DNA of 64,000 bases from Pediococcus pentosaceus (GCF_001437285.1 NZ_JQBF01000005.1:59579-123578), one strand, 5' to 3'. Positions 8,656 to 18,776 are shown, counted from the first letter of the stretch. Notes: a model not told the origin generated them from the sequence alone. A program made the numbers and translations.

Positions 8656-10500
8656 TTATTTTTTAGCAGCCATTTTACGTTTCTTAGCAGCTTTTTCACG
8701 TTCATTTGTATTCAAGATTTGCTTACGCAAACGAATGTGATCAGGTGTAATTTCACAGTATTCATCTTCATTCAAAAATTCAAGTGATTCTTCGAGTGAC
8801 ATATGAACTGGTGTTTTAACCTTAGCGATATCTTCAGAACCAGCAGCACGCACGTTAGTTTGGTTACGTCCACGAGTAATGTTAACTGAAATATCATTTT
8901 CACGACTGTTTTGACCAACAATCATACCTTCATATACTTCAGTACCAGCATCTGTAAAGATAACTCCACGATCTTGAACAGCCATGATAGCGTAAGTGGT
9001 AACTTTACCAGAATTAATTGATACTAAAGTACCATTACGACGACCTGGATTCCAGTTCTTAATTTGTGGTAAGTATTCTTGGAAAGTATGGTTCATAATA
9101 CCATATCCACGAGTCATTGATAGGAATTCTGTAGAGTAACCAATCAATCCACGTGAAGGAGCCAAGAAAGTCAAACGAGTTTGGCCATTATCAGTAGTTT
9201 CCATATTCTTCATTTCACCCTTACGTTGTGAAAGTGAATCAATTACAGAACCAGTATATTCATCAGGTGTATCAATTTGAACCATTTCATAAGGTTCACA
9301 TAGCTTGCCATCGATTTCCTTGATGATAACTTCTGGACGTGATGCTTGAAGTTCGTAACCTTCGCGACGAAGTGTTTCAATTAAAATTGAAAGATGAAGT
9401 TCACCACGACCTGAAACAATCCATGCACCAGGATCATCAGTATCATCAACTCGAAGTGAAACATCAGTATGGAGTTCAGTCTTCAAACGTTGTTCCAACT
9501 GACGTGATGTAACGAACTTACCTTCGCGACCAGCAAATGGTGAATCATTTGTTCTAAATGTCATTTGTAGTGTAGGTTCGTCAATTCGTAACACTGGTAA
9601 TGCTTCTGGATGTTCTGCATCGGCAACTGTTTCACCAACGAAAATGTCTTCCATACCTGAGATAGCAATCAAGTCCCCTGCTTTGGCTTCGTTGATTTCC
9701 AAACGTTTCAAACCAAAGTAACCAAACAACTTAGTAACTCGGAAGTTTTTCTTTGAACCATCAAGTTTAAGCACGGAAACGTTGTCTCCAACCTTGATCC
9801 GACCGCGGAATACACGTCCAATACCAATCCGTCCAACGAAGTCGTTGTAATCAAGTAAAGCAACTTGGAATTGAAGTGGTTCAGCTGAAGAATCTTCAGG
9901 AGCTGGAATTGTATCTACAATTGTATCAAAAATTGGTTTCATTGTGTGTTCTTGGTCAGCTGGGTCTGAAGAAAAACTAGAAGTTCCATTGATAGCTGAA
10001 GCATATACAACTGGGAACTCAAGTTGGTCTTCATCAGCACCAAGTTCAATGAATAGATCAAGAACTTCGTCAACAACTTCTTCTGGACGTGCGCCTGGGC
10101 GGTCAATCTTGTTAACAACCACGATTGGTGTTAAATGTTGTTCCAAAGCTTTTTTCAAAACAAAGCGTGTTTGGGGCATTGTTCCTTCAAAAGCATCAAC
10201 AACAAGCAAAACACCATCAACCATGCGCATGATACGTTCAACTTCACCACCGAAGTCAGCATGTCCTGGAGTATCTAAAATGTTAATTTGTTTATCTGCA
10301 TAACGTACAGCAGTGTTTTTTGAAAGAATTGTGATTCCGCGTTCACGTTCAATCGCATTTGAGTCCAAAGCACGGTCTTCAATTTGAACGTGTTCGTCTA
10401 ATGTATCTGATTGTTTCAATAATTCATTAACCAAGGTAGTCTTTCCGTGGTCAACGTGGGCAATGATTGCAATATTTCTAATATCGTCTCTTAAATTCAA
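8656..10500 (-). CDS. typA: Ribosome-associated GTPase TypA/BipA
   Basis: 614 residues, the normal TypA length. The G1 motif AHVDHGKT is at 14-21 and the other G motifs ([14 protein letters not shown]) follow. EF-G-like domains and the TypA-specific C-terminal domain are complete. TypA is a translational GTPase that helps 50S assembly and growth under cold or stress. The start is a TTG at 10500, preceded by GGGAG seven bases upstream; no better ATG exists nearby. It begins just after the terminator of the upstream phosphatase gene, so its promoter is not obvious and read-through may contribute. Confidence 0.95.
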   Translation of the reverse strand: MNLRDDIRNIAIIAHVDHGKTTLVNELLKQSDTLDEHVQIEDRALDSNAIERERGITILSKNTAVRYADKQINILDTPGHADFGGEVERIMRMVDGVLLVVDAFEGTMPQTRFVLKKALEQHLTPIVVVNKIDRPGARPEEVVDEVLDLFIELGADEDQLEFPVVYASAINGTSSFSSDPADQEHTMKPIFDTIVDTIPAPEDSSAEPLQFQVALLDYNDFVGRIGIGRVFRGRIKVGDNVSVLKLDGSKKNFRVTKLFGYFGLKRLEINEAKAGDLIAISGMEDIFVGETVADAEHPEALPVLRIDEPTLQMTFRTNDSPFAGREGKFVTSRQLEQRLKTELHTDVSLRVDDTDDPGAWIVSGRGELHLSILIETLRREGYELQASRPEVIIKEIDGKLCEPYEMVQIDTPDEYTGSVIDSLSQRKGEMKNMETTDNGQTRLTFLAPSRGLIGYSTEFLSMTRGYGIMNHTFQEYLPQIKNWNPGRRNGTLVSINSGKVTTYAIMAVQDRGVIFTDAGTEVYEGMIVGQNSRENDISVNITRGRNQTNVRAAGSEDIAKVKTPVHMSLEESLEFLNEDEYCEITPDHIRLRKQILNTNEREKAAKKRKMAAKK

Positions 10501-10533
10501 TATGTTTCTCCCTTTCGTTTTTCAATGGCTTAA

Positions 10534-10567
10534 CATAAAAAAACCTGTGACGTCTAATTCGTCACAG
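10534..10567 (-). terminator. Intrinsic terminator of the inositol-phosphatase-family gene
   Basis: A perfect 8-bp stem (10545-10552 with 10560-10567, 7-base loop) is followed by seven T on the minus strand. It ends about 35 bases before the typA start. Confidence 0.9.
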
Positions 10568-10574
10568 CATAATG

Positions 10575-11360
10575 CTATTTCACTATACTCATTATAGCAG
10601 AATATGCTTTTTTCGTAGCAACTAGTACAACGCCCGATTTTAGCACATTAATAGCCTCTCCGTCAACATACCCTACTTTTAACCCAAAGACCGCCGCTAA
10701 AGCGTTTCCAGCAGCAAAATCCCATGGTTTTAAGCTAGAAACATATCCAATTTGTTTACCCAAAAGTACTCGAATAAATTCGATTCCTGCACTGCCAATA
10801 ACTCTAGCTCCTAGCGTTCTTTTTTCAACATCTTGGAAGTGATATGCATTATTAACTAGCATTGGGCCGCTTAACCCGATTAAACTTTCTTCTAGAGCTA
10901 GATTGGCTGGAGGATTGATTACATCTTGATTTTTATATACCACTCCAATTCCCGGTCCGCCATGTAATAAAACATCGCGCATGACATCGTAAATATATCC
11001 CAACAAAGGTTTTCCATCTTCATATAGAGCAATCATTACAGCAAAATCTTCACGTTGCTTAACAAAATTCATGGTCCCATCAATTGGATCAATGACCCAC
11101 ATCAACCCCTTGGCATCAGTTAAATCATTTTCAGATTCCTCAGCTAAAATTTTAGCATCAGGGAGTAATTGACTTAACGCTTCAATAATGTGAGCTTGAT
11201 TACCACGATCCACTTCAGTTACCAAATCTCGGCGGTTTTGTTTTTCATCAACTTCTAAATGCTTTCCCATCTTTTCAAAGATAAATTGACGATCTTTGAC
11301 TAGAAATTCCACTATTTTGGCGTCTAATTGAAGTAAGAAATCTTTATCTATATTTTTCAT
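10575..11360 (-). CDS. Inositol monophosphatase family protein
   Basis: A 261-residue FIG/IMPase-superfamily phosphatase. The metal-binding signature DPIDGT is at 91-96, with EES at about 74-76 and the late motif WDFAAGNALAA. Family members hydrolyse inositol-1-phosphate, fructose-1,6-bisphosphate, PAP or NADP; the substrate cannot be told here. The ATG at 11360 is favoured over the TTG at 11366 because AAGGTG is correctly spaced only for the ATG. It overlaps the UPF0223 gene by 17 bases, the same pairing seen in many Firmicutes (yktA-yktC). Confidence 0.88.
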   Translation of the reverse strand: MKNIDKDFLLQLDAKIVEFLVKDRQFIFEKMGKHLEVDEKQNRRDLVTEVDRGNQAHIIEALSQLLPDAKILAEESENDLTDAKGLMWVIDPIDGTMNFVKQREDFAVMIALYEDGKPLLGYIYDVMRDVLLHGGPGIGVVYKNQDVINPPANLALEESLIGLSGPMLVNNAYHFQDVEKRTLGARVIGSAGIEFIRVLLGKQIGYVSSLKPWDFAAGNALAAVFGLKVGYVDGEAINVLKSGVVLVATKKAYSAIMSIVK

Positions 11361-11643
11361 TTTCAATCACCTTAATTTTTTTAATATTTAAATCTTTTAA
11401 TTGTTTAACCGCTAAAAATGGTTCCATACCAGAATTACTTAAAAATTCCCTAAAAAGTCTTTTTTCTTCACTCTTATTGGGCACTACTGCTTGAAATTTG
11501 CGATAACTTTCAACAAATTTTTCGCGTTTAACCCCTTCTTGATAAGTTTTTTCAACTATAGCGAAGAAATTAATTACATCAGTTAATTCGGCTGTATTCC
11601 AGCGTTCATCGATTGGGTAAGAAAAAGTTTCTTTTATACTCAT
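11344..11643 (-). CDS. UPF0223 family protein (YktA-like)
   Basis: 99 residues with the UPF0223 pattern: [18 protein letters not shown] at the start and [14 protein letters not shown] in the middle. It is a small helical cytoplasmic protein of unknown function. It overlaps the downstream inositol-phosphatase-family gene and is divergent from def. Confidence 0.85.
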   Translation of the reverse strand: MSIKETFSYPIDERWNTAELTDVINFFAIVEKTYQEGVKREKFVESYRKFQAVVPNKSEEKRLFREFLSNSGMEPFLAVKQLKDLNIKKIKVIENEKYR

Positions 11644-11668
11644 TTTAATATTCCTTTTAAGATTTATT

Positions 11669-11698
11669 TTGTGTTAATACTATATTATATATTATACT
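11669..11698 (+). promoter_or_regulatory. def promoter
   Basis: TTGTGT (11669-11674) and TATACT (11693-11698) with an 18-base spacer, about 30 bases before the def start. Confidence 0.6.
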
Positions 11699-11727
11699 TG
11701 TTGTTAGACGAATTGGAGGTTTTTATC

Positions 11728-12282
11728 TTGATTAAAATGAACGATATCACTCGTGACGGAAATCCCGTTTTACGAAAACGTGCTGAAAAGCTTACTTTTC
11801 CGCTTGATCCTAAATATCTCAAAGTTGCCGATGAAATGATGGAATATTTAAAAAATAGCCAAGATCCAGCCATTGCTGAAAAATACCACTTAAGAGCCGG
11901 CGTTGGTTTGGCCGCTCCACAAATTGGTTTATCAATCCAAATGGCTTCAGTCCTTGTTCCTGGGCCAGATAATACCATCGATTTAGAAGAAACATTAGTT
12001 AATCCTGTAATCGTTAGTCAATCGGTTCAAATTGCTGCTTTGGAGGAAGGCGAAGGCTGTCTTTCGGTCGATAAAGACGTTCCTGGATATGTTCCTCGTC
12101 ACGACCGCATCACTGTGCGTTACCAAACCTTGGATGGCGAAGAAAAAACTATTAAACTCCGCGATTATCCTGCAATTGTTTGTCAACATGAAATTGATCA
12201 TCTAAAAGGTACTTTATTCTATGATCATATCAATAAAGAAAATCCTTTAGATATTGAAGATAATGCTATTTTAATCGGCTAA
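11728..12282 (+). CDS. def: Peptide deformylase
   Basis: 184 residues with all three deformylase motifs: [10 protein letters not shown] at 58-67, EGCLSV at 109-114 (metal-binding Cys) and HEIDH at 154-158. It removes the formyl group from nascent N-terminal Met. The length and the extra segment between motifs fit the type II enzymes of Gram-positives. The TTG at 11728 is chosen because GGAGG lies eight bases upstream; the next ATG (11737) is 17 bases from that site. The longer frame from 11671 starts inside the promoter. Monocistronic. Confidence 0.94.
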   Translation: MIKMNDITRDGNPVLRKRAEKLTFPLDPKYLKVADEMMEYLKNSQDPAIAEKYHLRAGVGLAAPQIGLSIQMASVLVPGPDNTIDLEETLVNPVIVSQSVQIAALEEGEGCLSVDKDVPGYVPRHDRITVRYQTLDGEEKTIKLRDYPAIVCQHEIDHLKGTLFYDHINKENPLDIEDNAILIG

Positions 12283-12286
12283 TTAT

Positions 12287-12380
12287 AAAAAAGAAGCTAT
12301 GCCTGCATGGTGAATCTCAAAAGTTAAGTTACCTACTTAATTTCTGACTATTCATTCCTTTGTGGCATAGCTTCTTTTTT
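12287..12380. repeat. Extended hairpin element / bidirectional terminator
   Basis: A perfect 17-bp inverted repeat (12287-12303 with 12364-12380) encloses 60 bases that can also pair internally, for example TTAAGT with ACTTAA. A-runs and T-runs at the ends let it terminate def and the convergent gene at 12379. The inner AAAAGTTA and CTGACTA words recur in the element at 63313-63401. Confidence 0.7.
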
Positions 12381-12846
12381 ATAGCTTACTGAGATCATTT
12401 AAGTAATCTTTAGTCTGACGATTAATTAAATATACAACGTCTAACTCTAAATGGTTTTGATTAAGCCAAATATCTGAAACCTTTAATTGAGGTCCATCTT
12501 CGTCTTCTAATTGATGCTTTCGGCAATATTCCGCTAGAATTTTGTTAATTTTAGATTCAATTAAATTAATATCCATACTATGTTTGAGGTTGGCGTGATA
12601 ATTAAAACCAACAACGGATTGCCCCCAAACGTCTGCAACCGATTTTCCTTTTGCTCCATCAAATTCCATACCATCCATTTTAAGCTGCTTAGCTACTTGG
12701 ATCATGGCATTATTTACGATTGTTTCACTTGCATTTCTAACTATTGTAGCTGCTTTGGTAATTCTTTTCCTTTTTATATATGTAAGAATTAATAGCACTG
12801 CAACTAAAATAATTAAGAAAATTATAATTAATGACTTAATTAGCAT
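12379..12846 (-). CDS. Membrane-anchored protein of unknown function
   Basis: 155 residues that I do not recognise. Residues 3-23 form one strongly hydrophobic helix, followed by KRKR, which predicts an anchor with the rest in the cytoplasm. The remainder is mixed alpha/beta, with NYHANLKHSMDIN and a C-terminal SDIWLNQNHLELDVVYLI segment; no catalytic motif stands out. It is convergent with def and its stop lies within the shared hairpin. The rpoY-rnjA pair diverges from it. Confidence 0.7.
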   Translation of the reverse strand: MLIKSLIIIFLIILVAVLLILTYIKRKRITKAATIVRNASETIVNNAMIQVAKQLKMDGMEFDGAKGKSVADVWGQSVVGFNYHANLKHSMDINLIESKINKILAEYCRKHQLEDEDGPQLKVSDIWLNQNHLELDVVYLINRQTKDYLNDLSKL

Positions 12847-13008
12847 TTTTGATACCAGTCCCTCCGCCTTTCAAGGCTATGTTTCTATACTTATATCAGC
12901 CTCTATGATAAAATGTTTAAAGATGCGTTGTAGTAATACAACTTATTGAACGGGCAAAACTTTTATTTTTATTTGAACACATTTTTACGAAAGAAGGAAG
13001 AAAAAAAC

Positions 13009-13224
13009 ATGATTTTTAAAGTTTATTATCAAGAATCTAAAAAAGAAACACCACGTCGTGAGAATACACACTCACTATTTATTGAAGCTGAAACGAAGCC
13101 AGATGCAATTAAACGCGTCGAAACTAACAATCCAGACTTCAACGTTGAACAAGTCGAATTGCTCGAAGGTAAGGCACTCGAATATGAACAACAAGGTGTA
13201 AATTACAAGCTAGTGGAGTACTAA
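13009..13224 (+). CDS. rpoY: RNA polymerase epsilon subunit
   Basis: 71 residues beginning [19 protein letters not shown], the RpoY/YkzG family. Epsilon is a small Firmicute-specific subunit that binds core RNA polymerase. The ATG at 13009 has AGAAGGAAG just upstream; a longer frame from 12946 has no site. It ends four bases before rnjA, the conserved rpoY-rnjA pairing that supports both calls. Confidence 0.92.
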   Translation: MIFKVYYQESKKETPRRENTHSLFIEAETKPDAIKRVETNNPDFNVEQVELLEGKALEYEQQGVNYKLVEY

Positions 13225-13228
13225 GCTT

Positions 13229-14905
13229 ATGGGTAAAATTAACATTAAAAATAACGAGACTGCCGTTTATGCAATCGGTGGCCTTAATGAAATTGGTAAA
13301 AATACTTATGGTATTCAATTTCAAGACGAAATTATTGTCGTCGATGCTGGAATCAAATTCCCTGAAGATGAACTATTGGGAATTGACTACGTTATCCCTG
13401 ACTACCAATTTCTAGTTGCTAACCAACAAAAAATAAAAGCCTTAGTTATCACACATGGTCATGAAGACCACATTGGTGGTATTCCGTTTTTACTACAACA
13501 AATTAACGTTCCAATTTATGCTAGTCCACTTGCTGCCGCTTTAATTAAAGGAAAACTTGAAGAACATGGTCTATTAAAAACCACCGAAATCCATATCATT
13601 GATGAGGATACGGTAATCAAATTCCCTAAGACTAGCGTTAGCTTCTTTAGAACCACCCACTCGATTCCAGATACTTTAGGAGTTGCCGTCCACACTCCTT
13701 CTGGGGTGATTGTCGAAACTGGTGATTTTAAGTTTGACCTAACACCAACTACACATCAGCCACCTAACCTTCAAAAAATGGCTAAACTTGGTGATGAAGG
13801 CGTATTGTTGTTAATGTCTGATAGTACTAATGCTGAACGTGATGAATTTACTAAATCTGAACGTTGGGTTGGTAAGTCCATTCGTAAAATTTTCGAAGAA
13901 GTCGAGGGACGAATTATTTTTGCTACTTTCGCTTCTAACATTTCTCGAATCCAGATGGCAACAGAAGCTGCACTAAAACATGGTCGTAAAATTGCGGTTT
14001 TTGGTCGCTCGATGGAAGCAGCTTTAGTTAACGGCCGTGAACTAGGATACCTTGATATTCCCGATGACGCATTAATCAATGCCGAACAACTTAACCATTT
14101 ACCAGCTAATAAAGTATTGATCATGTGTACTGGTTCTCAAGGTGAACCGATGGCAGCGCTTAGTCGAATTGCCAACGGCACTCATCGTCAAATTTCAATA
14201 CAACCTGATGATACTGTCGTATTTTCAAGTAATCCAATTCCTGGTAATACTATCAGTGTCAATAAAGTTATTAACGAATTAGAAGAAGCTGGTGCTCGCG
14301 TAATTCACGGAAAAGTGAATAACATCCATACTTCTGGTCATGGTGGCCAAGATGAACAACGTCTAATGTTGCGTTTGATGCAACCTAAATATTTTATGCC
14401 TATTCATGGCGAATATAGAATGTTGCAATTGCATACTGAACTTGCTCATGACTGTGACGTACCATTCGAAAATAGCTTTATTATGTCCAACGGTGATGTT
14501 TTAGCCCTTACAAAGGACTCCGCTCGTCGTTCTGGTCATTTTAGTGCCGGTGATGTATATGTAGATGGAAATGGTATTGGAGACATCGGAAACGTTGTTT
14601 TACGTGATCGTCAATTACTTTCTGAAGAAGGACTTGTGGTTGTCGTTGCAACAATTAACCTAAAAACTAAGATGATTGAATCCGGTCCAGATCTTTTATC
14701 ACGAGGATTTGTTTACATGCGAGAATCCGGTGAATTAATTAATGAAGGTCGGCGTCGAATGTTTGCGAGAATTCGTCACGCAATGCGAAATCCGCACGCT
14801 AATGAAGCCTCTATTAATCGGGCAATTATTGATGATCTACAGAAGTTCTTATATGAACAAACTGAACGTCATCCTGTAATTATTCCAATGTTAATTATGG
14901 ATTAA
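13229..14905 (+). CDS. rnjA: Ribonuclease J1
   Basis: 558 residues with the intact metal site HGHEDHIGG at 76-84, the beta-CASP domain in the middle ([12 protein letters not shown], the GSQGEP motif, then THRQI) and a C-terminal domain. RNase J1 is the main 5'-3' exonuclease of Firmicutes and also matures rRNA. It is translated immediately after rpoY. Together with the truncated rnjB at the left edge this shows that the organism has the usual J1/J2 pair. Confidence 0.95.
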   Translation: MGKINIKNNETAVYAIGGLNEIGKNTYGIQFQDEIIVVDAGIKFPEDELLGIDYVIPDYQFLVANQQKIKALVITHGHEDHIGGIPFLLQQINVPIYASPLAAALIKGKLEEHGLLKTTEIHIIDEDTVIKFPKTSVSFFRTTHSIPDTLGVAVHTPSGVIVETGDFKFDLTPTTHQPPNLQKMAKLGDEGVLLLMSDSTNAERDEFTKSERWVGKSIRKIFEEVEGRIIFATFASNISRIQMATEAALKHGRKIAVFGRSMEAALVNGRELGYLDIPDDALINAEQLNHLPANKVLIMCTGSQGEPMAALSRIANGTHRQISIQPDDTVVFSSNPIPGNTISVNKVINELEEAGARVIHGKVNNIHTSGHGGQDEQRLMLRLMQPKYFMPIHGEYRMLQLHTELAHDCDVPFENSFIMSNGDVLALTKDSARRSGHFSAGDVYVDGNGIGDIGNVVLRDRQLLSEEGLVVVVATINLKTKMIESGPDLLSRGFVYMRESGELINEGRRRMFARIRHAMRNPHANEASINRAIIDDLQKFLYEQTERHPVIIPMLIMD

Positions 14906-14906
14906 T

Positions 14907-14968
14907 AAAAAACGCAATCTTATCAAACTCTGAGATAAATCTCTAATGATTGAAAAGATTGCGTTTTT
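14907..14968 (+). terminator. Extended terminator of rnjA
   Basis: Outer arms 14907-14921 and 14955-14968 pair almost perfectly and end in five T. The 33-base interior has its own GAGAT/ATCTC hairpin. It sits two bases after the rnjA stop. Confidence 0.8.
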
Positions 14969-15028
14969 ATTTAGCTATAATTTTGCTAAACATGAAAAGT
15001 TCCCTTTCCCAAATTTTAAAAGGTAAAA

Positions 15029-15075
15029 TAAAAAACGTCTCAACTAACCTAGGTTAATTGAAACGTTTTTTTCTT
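15029..15075 (-). terminator. Terminator of the NlpC/P60 hydrolase gene
   Basis: A bulged hairpin with outer AAAAACGT/ACGTTTTT arms and a CTAACCTAGGTTA centre, followed by T-rich sequence on the minus strand, nine bases past the stop. Confidence 0.7.
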
Positions 15076-15083
15076 AGTTAATT

Positions 15084-16490
15084 TTAACGTACGCTACCAG
15101 CAAAACTTGGGTAGAAGTATGATGAAATTGTTGAAACCTTAGCATTTTGACCAAATGTTGGAGCATTTGCATATTGGTTGTTACCAAGATAAATAGCGAC
15201 GTGATATGTTGAACCAGCGCTACCCCAGAATAATAAATCACCTGGTTGAGCAGCTGAAACAGATTTCTTTGTTACATATGATTCCATAGCTACAGTATAG
15301 CTTGGAAGACTAATACCAGCTGAATGTTGGTATACATATGAAACAAATCCAGAACAATCAAAACCTGAAGTTGTTTTACCGCCCCATACGTATGGGATTG
15401 TGTTATTAGCTAAAGATCTAGCTAAACCAGTAACAGAACCAGTATTTTGAGTAGTTGTTGTTGTAGCACTTGATGATGCAGCTGAACTAGCAACATTGGT
15501 TGTGTTAGTAGTTGTTGCAGCTGAACTAGTATGTGTAGCATATGAAGGAGTTGTAGCAGCGCTTGATGGTGCTACACTAGTTACAGCTTGTGATGTTACT
15601 GCACTACTTGATGGTGCAACTGAGCTTGCAGCTGATGATACAGCTGAACTTGGTGCTACGCTAGTTGCAGCTTGTGATGTCACTGCACTACTTGATGGTG
15701 CAACTGAGCTTGCAGTTGACGATACAGCTGAACTTGGTGCTACGCTAGTTGCGGCTTGTGATGTCACTGCGCTACTTGATGGTGCAACTGAGCTTGCAGC
15801 TGATGATACAGCTGAACTTGGTGCTACGCTAGTTACAGCTTGTGATGTCACTGCACTACTTGATGGTGCAACTGAGCTTGCAGCTGATGATACAGCTGAA
15901 CTTGGCGCTACGCTAGTTACAGCTTGTGATGTTACTGCACTGCTTGCAGGTGCTACATATGTTGTAACAGCACTACTTGGTGCTGGTGTTACTACAGTTT
16001 GAGCAGCTGCACTACTTACTTGAACTGTAGCTTGTTGAGTAGCTTGAGGTACATATGTACTTGAAGCTTGACTTGCTGAACCATTGGCAGCAGGAATTGT
16101 TAAACTTTGTCCAACAATAATTAATGAGCTGCTAAGATTGTTTACTTTCATGATGGCATTAACAGATACACCATATTTTTCAGCAAGAACTGATAAACTA
16201 TCACCGCTCTTTACGGTAATTTTAGTAACTTTTGAGTCTGTTTTGCCTGGAATATTGATATCTTGTCCAACAAAAATCAAGTGACTATTTTGATTAATGT
16301 TATTTAGTGATTCAATGCTTTTAACGGAAACTCCGTATTTTTGTGAAAGTGCCCAAACTGTATCACTCTTTTGTACCTTTACAGAATCAGCATGAGCAAT
16401 CACTTGTGTTCCGCCTGCAACAAGAAGACCTGCTCCGGCCGCACCAGCTAATAATAATTTGGATGCATTTGATTTAGAATTGGTAACCAT
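15084..16490 (-). CDS. Secreted LysM / NlpC-P60 peptidoglycan hydrolase
   Basis: 468 residues. A signal peptide ends near AHA-D (residues 34-35). Two LysM domains (about 36-81 and 90-133) bind cell-wall glycan. An Ala/Ser/Thr/Pro linker (about 135-350) contains four and a half copies of a 28-residue repeat. The C-terminal NlpC/P60 domain (352-468) has the catalytic Cys in FDCSGF (C379) and His in TYHVAIY (H430). Such gamma-D-glutamyl endopeptidases cut peptide stems and assist cell separation. AAGGAG lies 13 bases before the ATG, a rather long spacing. The gene is monocistronic with a large AT-rich upstream region. Confidence 0.92.
   Translation of the reverse strand: MVTNSKSNASKLLLAGAAGAGLLVAGGTQVIAHADSVKVQKSDTVWALSQKYGVSVKSIESLNNINQNSHLIFVGQDINIPGKTDSKVTKITVKSGDSLSVLAEKYGVSVNAIMKVNNLSSSLIIVGQSLTIPAANGSASQASSTYVPQATQQATVQVSSAAAQTVVTPAPSSAVTTYVAPASSAVTSQAVTSVAPSSAVSSAASSVAPSSSAVTSQAVTSVAPSSAVSSAASSVAPSSSAVTSQAATSVAPSSAVSSTASSVAPSSSAVTSQAATSVAPSSAVSSAASSVAPSSSAVTSQAVTSVAPSSAATTPSYATHTSSAATTTNTTNVASSAASSSATTTTTQNTGSVTGLARSLANNTIPYVWGGKTTSGFDCSGFVSYVYQHSAGISLPSYTVAMESYVTKKSVSAAQPGDLLFWGSAGSTYHVAIYLGNNQYANAPTFGQNAKVSTISSYFYPSFAGSVR
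15561..15941 (-). repeat. 84-bp in-frame tandem repeat
   Basis: Four full copies and one partial copy of an 84-base unit, encoding 28 residues each (residues 184-310 of the hydrolase). Copies differ at few positions, such as Val/Ala in SQAVTSV and Ala/Thr in VSSAASS. The near-identity at DNA level suggests recent copy-number change by recombination or slippage. Confidence 0.9.
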
Positions 16491-16851
16491 ATAAGTTCGT
16501 CCACTCCTTAAATTTTCGTATAATTTTTATGATTTCTATCGTTAATATTCAAAATAAATTAGAATTGGTTTTTTGCACATATTTAATACTATCATTTTTA
16601 AGATATTTTGAAAACACTTTTTATACATTAACTATTCATCATAAATTAAAAAAATCTTATAAATCCCGCCACTACAATGTTTAACAAAACTTAAAAAAAC
16701 AAATAACTTTTGACACTTTTTTTCTTAAAATCCTTTATTTCATGCATGTTTATCTAATGTTACACCAATATTACAAAAAAAGAGTATTGTTACAAAGAAT
16801 GTAACAATACTCCCAAGTTAAACCATATTTTTTATACATAAAAATGAATTT
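16491..16851 (-). promoter_or_regulatory. 361-bp AT-rich intergenic region, hydrolase upstream region
   Basis: It holds the fruA terminator (16773-16812) at one end and the hydrolase ribosome binding site (AAGGAG, near 16504) at the other. Between them I see no ORF or RNA gene. Several weak promoter-like pairs occur on the minus strand (for example TTGAAT upstream of a TATACG), none convincing. Confidence 0.5.
16773..16812 (-). terminator. Intrinsic terminator of the fru operon
   Basis: A perfect 13-bp stem (16782-16794 with 16800-16812, 5-base loop) followed by seven T on the minus strand, about 40 bases after fruA. Confidence 0.92.
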
Positions 16852-18765
16852 TTATGCATCTTTTGAATTCTTTACTGGTTTCCATAATCCCATAATTACA
16901 CCGGCTATTACCGCACCAATTACTACAGATAGAACGTAAAATAATTTATGATCAGCTAACGCAATTACCCATATACCACCATGAGGAGCCGGAACACTAA
17001 CCTTCCAAAGTTGACTTAGTCCACCACCGATTGCTGAACCAATAATACTTGATCCAATTACACGAAGAGGATCAGCAGTTGCGAATGGAATGGCACCTTC
17101 AGTAATAAATGATAGTCCCAGAACCCAGTTTGAAATTCCAGCTTCACGTTCTTGTGCCGTAAATTTCTTAGGCCAAAATGTTGTGGCAATTGCTGTAGCT
17201 AAAGGTGGAATCATCCCACCCACCATTACAGCAGCCATCAAATCACCATTTTTAGTTGAAGTAAACGCTGCAATCGCAAACGCATAAGCAGCCTTATTAA
17301 ATGGACCACCCATATCAATTGACATCATCGCTGCCAGTACAGCACCTAAGAGAACCGCGTTTCCGGTTCCCATGCCTTCTAGCACACCAGTTACCCATGC
17401 ATTAACGGCCGCAAACACAGGGTTAACTGCAAAGAACATTAATGCGCCAACCAAAAGTAAACTCAAGATTGGATAAATCAACATTGGTTTTAGACCTTCA
17501 AGTGTCTTAGGAACAAATTTGAATAACTTTTTCAAACCGTTGACAATCAAACCAGCTGCAAAACCAGCAATTAATCCACCAATAAATCCTGAAACACTTG
17601 TTGTATGCATTACGCTTGCAGCTGACTGGGTTGCCATATAACCACCCACAACCCCAGGCATTAACGCTGGTAAATCACCAATTGATTGAGCAATAAAACC
17701 GGCAAGAATTGGGATCAAGAATGAAAAGGCATAATTACCAATTCCATTAGGGAAAGTAAACCACAAACTAGTTGCTGACGTATATCGCTCAATAAAGAAC
17801 GAAAGAGCCATGATAATCCCACCACCAACTACAAATGGTAGCATATGAGAAATACCGTTCATTAAATCTTTATAAATTTCATTCCAAAAACCACCGTTTG
17901 ATGATTCAGATTCTGACGCTTCATTTCCAGTAGAATGGAATGTAGTAGCCTGATTAGCTTCAACCAAATCAATTAATTCATCAGCTTTATTAATCCCATC
18001 AATGACTGGTCGATTTAAAAGTGGTTTACCATCGAAACGCGCCATTTCAACTTTTTTATCTGCTGTAATGATAACTCCATCAGCTCGTTCAATATCTTCA
18101 TTAGTTAAACGATGCTTTACACCTTCGGAACCATTTGTTTCAACTTTGATCTCGATTCCTTTTTCCTTAGCCGCCTTTTTCAAAGCAGCCTCAGCCATAT
18201 AAGTATGAGCAATCCCATTAGGACAAGCTGAAACCGCAACAATAAAGGACTTTTTATCTGAATCGACTGGTTCAGTTGTTTCAGCATCATGTGAATCTTC
18301 TACATCTTTTGCTGCTTCTGCAGCTTCAAATAATGCTAAGACATCCGCTGGAGTTTCAGCGTTCTTCAATTTTCCTACCAACTCTGGGTCAATCAGCAAA
18401 CTAGATAGTTTAGCTAAGGCCTGTAGATGCGCATTATTCGCCCCCTCTGGAGCAGCAATCATGAAGAATAATTTTACAGGTTTTCCATCCAAGGCATCAA
18501 AATCCACCCCATTACTACTTTTAGCAAATAACACCGCTGCCTCATTAACAGCATTAGTCTTAGCATGAGGCATCGCAATCTCATCACCAATACCAGTTGT
18601 TGATTCAGCTTCACGATCTAGAATACCTTTAAGATAGGTCGCACGATCGGTAACAATTCCTTCACTAACGTATTTATCAATCATTTCGTTAATTGCATCC
18701 GATTTTGAATCTGCTTTTAGATCCATAATCATTAAGTTTTTCTTGAGTAAATCTTTAATCTCCAT
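16852..18765 (-). CDS. fruA: Fructose PTS permease, IIABC
   Basis: 637 residues in the order IIA-IIB-IIC. The IIA phosphorylation site is H67 (AMPHAKT). The IIB site is C181 in CPNGIAHTYMAE. The IIC membrane domain runs from about residue 290 to the C-terminus with the GGGIIMAL and PHGG motifs. It imports fructose and delivers fructose-1-phosphate to FruK. It follows fruK by 11 bases and ends the operon. Confidence 0.95.
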   Translation of the reverse strand: MEIKDLLKKNLMIMDLKADSKSDAINEMIDKYVSEGIVTDRATYLKGILDREAESTTGIGDEIAMPHAKTNAVNEAAVLFAKSSNGVDFDALDGKPVKLFFMIAAPEGANNAHLQALAKLSSLLIDPELVGKLKNAETPADVLALFEAAEAAKDVEDSHDAETTEPVDSDKKSFIVAVSACPNGIAHTYMAEAALKKAAKEKGIEIKVETNGSEGVKHRLTNEDIERADGVIITADKKVEMARFDGKPLLNRPVIDGINKADELIDLVEANQATTFHSTGNEASESESSNGGFWNEIYKDLMNGISHMLPFVVGGGIIMALSFFIERYTSATSLWFTFPNGIGNYAFSFLIPILAGFIAQSIGDLPALMPGVVGGYMATQSAASVMHTTSVSGFIGGLIAGFAAGLIVNGLKKLFKFVPKTLEGLKPMLIYPILSLLLVGALMFFAVNPVFAAVNAWVTGVLEGMGTGNAVLLGAVLAAMMSIDMGGPFNKAAYAFAIAAFTSTKNGDLMAAVMVGGMIPPLATAIATTFWPKKFTAQEREAGISNWVLGLSFITEGAIPFATADPLRVIGSSIIGSAIGGGLSQLWKVSVPAPHGGIWVIALADHKLFYVLSVVIGAVIAGVIMGLWKPVKNSKDA

Positions 18766-18776
18766 AATTTTACCCC

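Noticed and set aside
9944..10303. A 119-codon plus-strand frame
   Set aside because: It is antisense to the conserved GTPase domain of typA, with Ser/Thr-rich shadow composition.
15561..15941. Regular repeats that could suggest CRISPR
   Set aside because: The 84-base units are contiguous with no unique spacers and are in frame within a coding sequence.
15496..16002. A 168-codon open frame on the plus strand
   Set aside because: It is the antisense of the Ala/Ser/Thr-rich repeats of the secreted hydrolase; its repetitive composition only mirrors that gene and it has no ribosome binding site.
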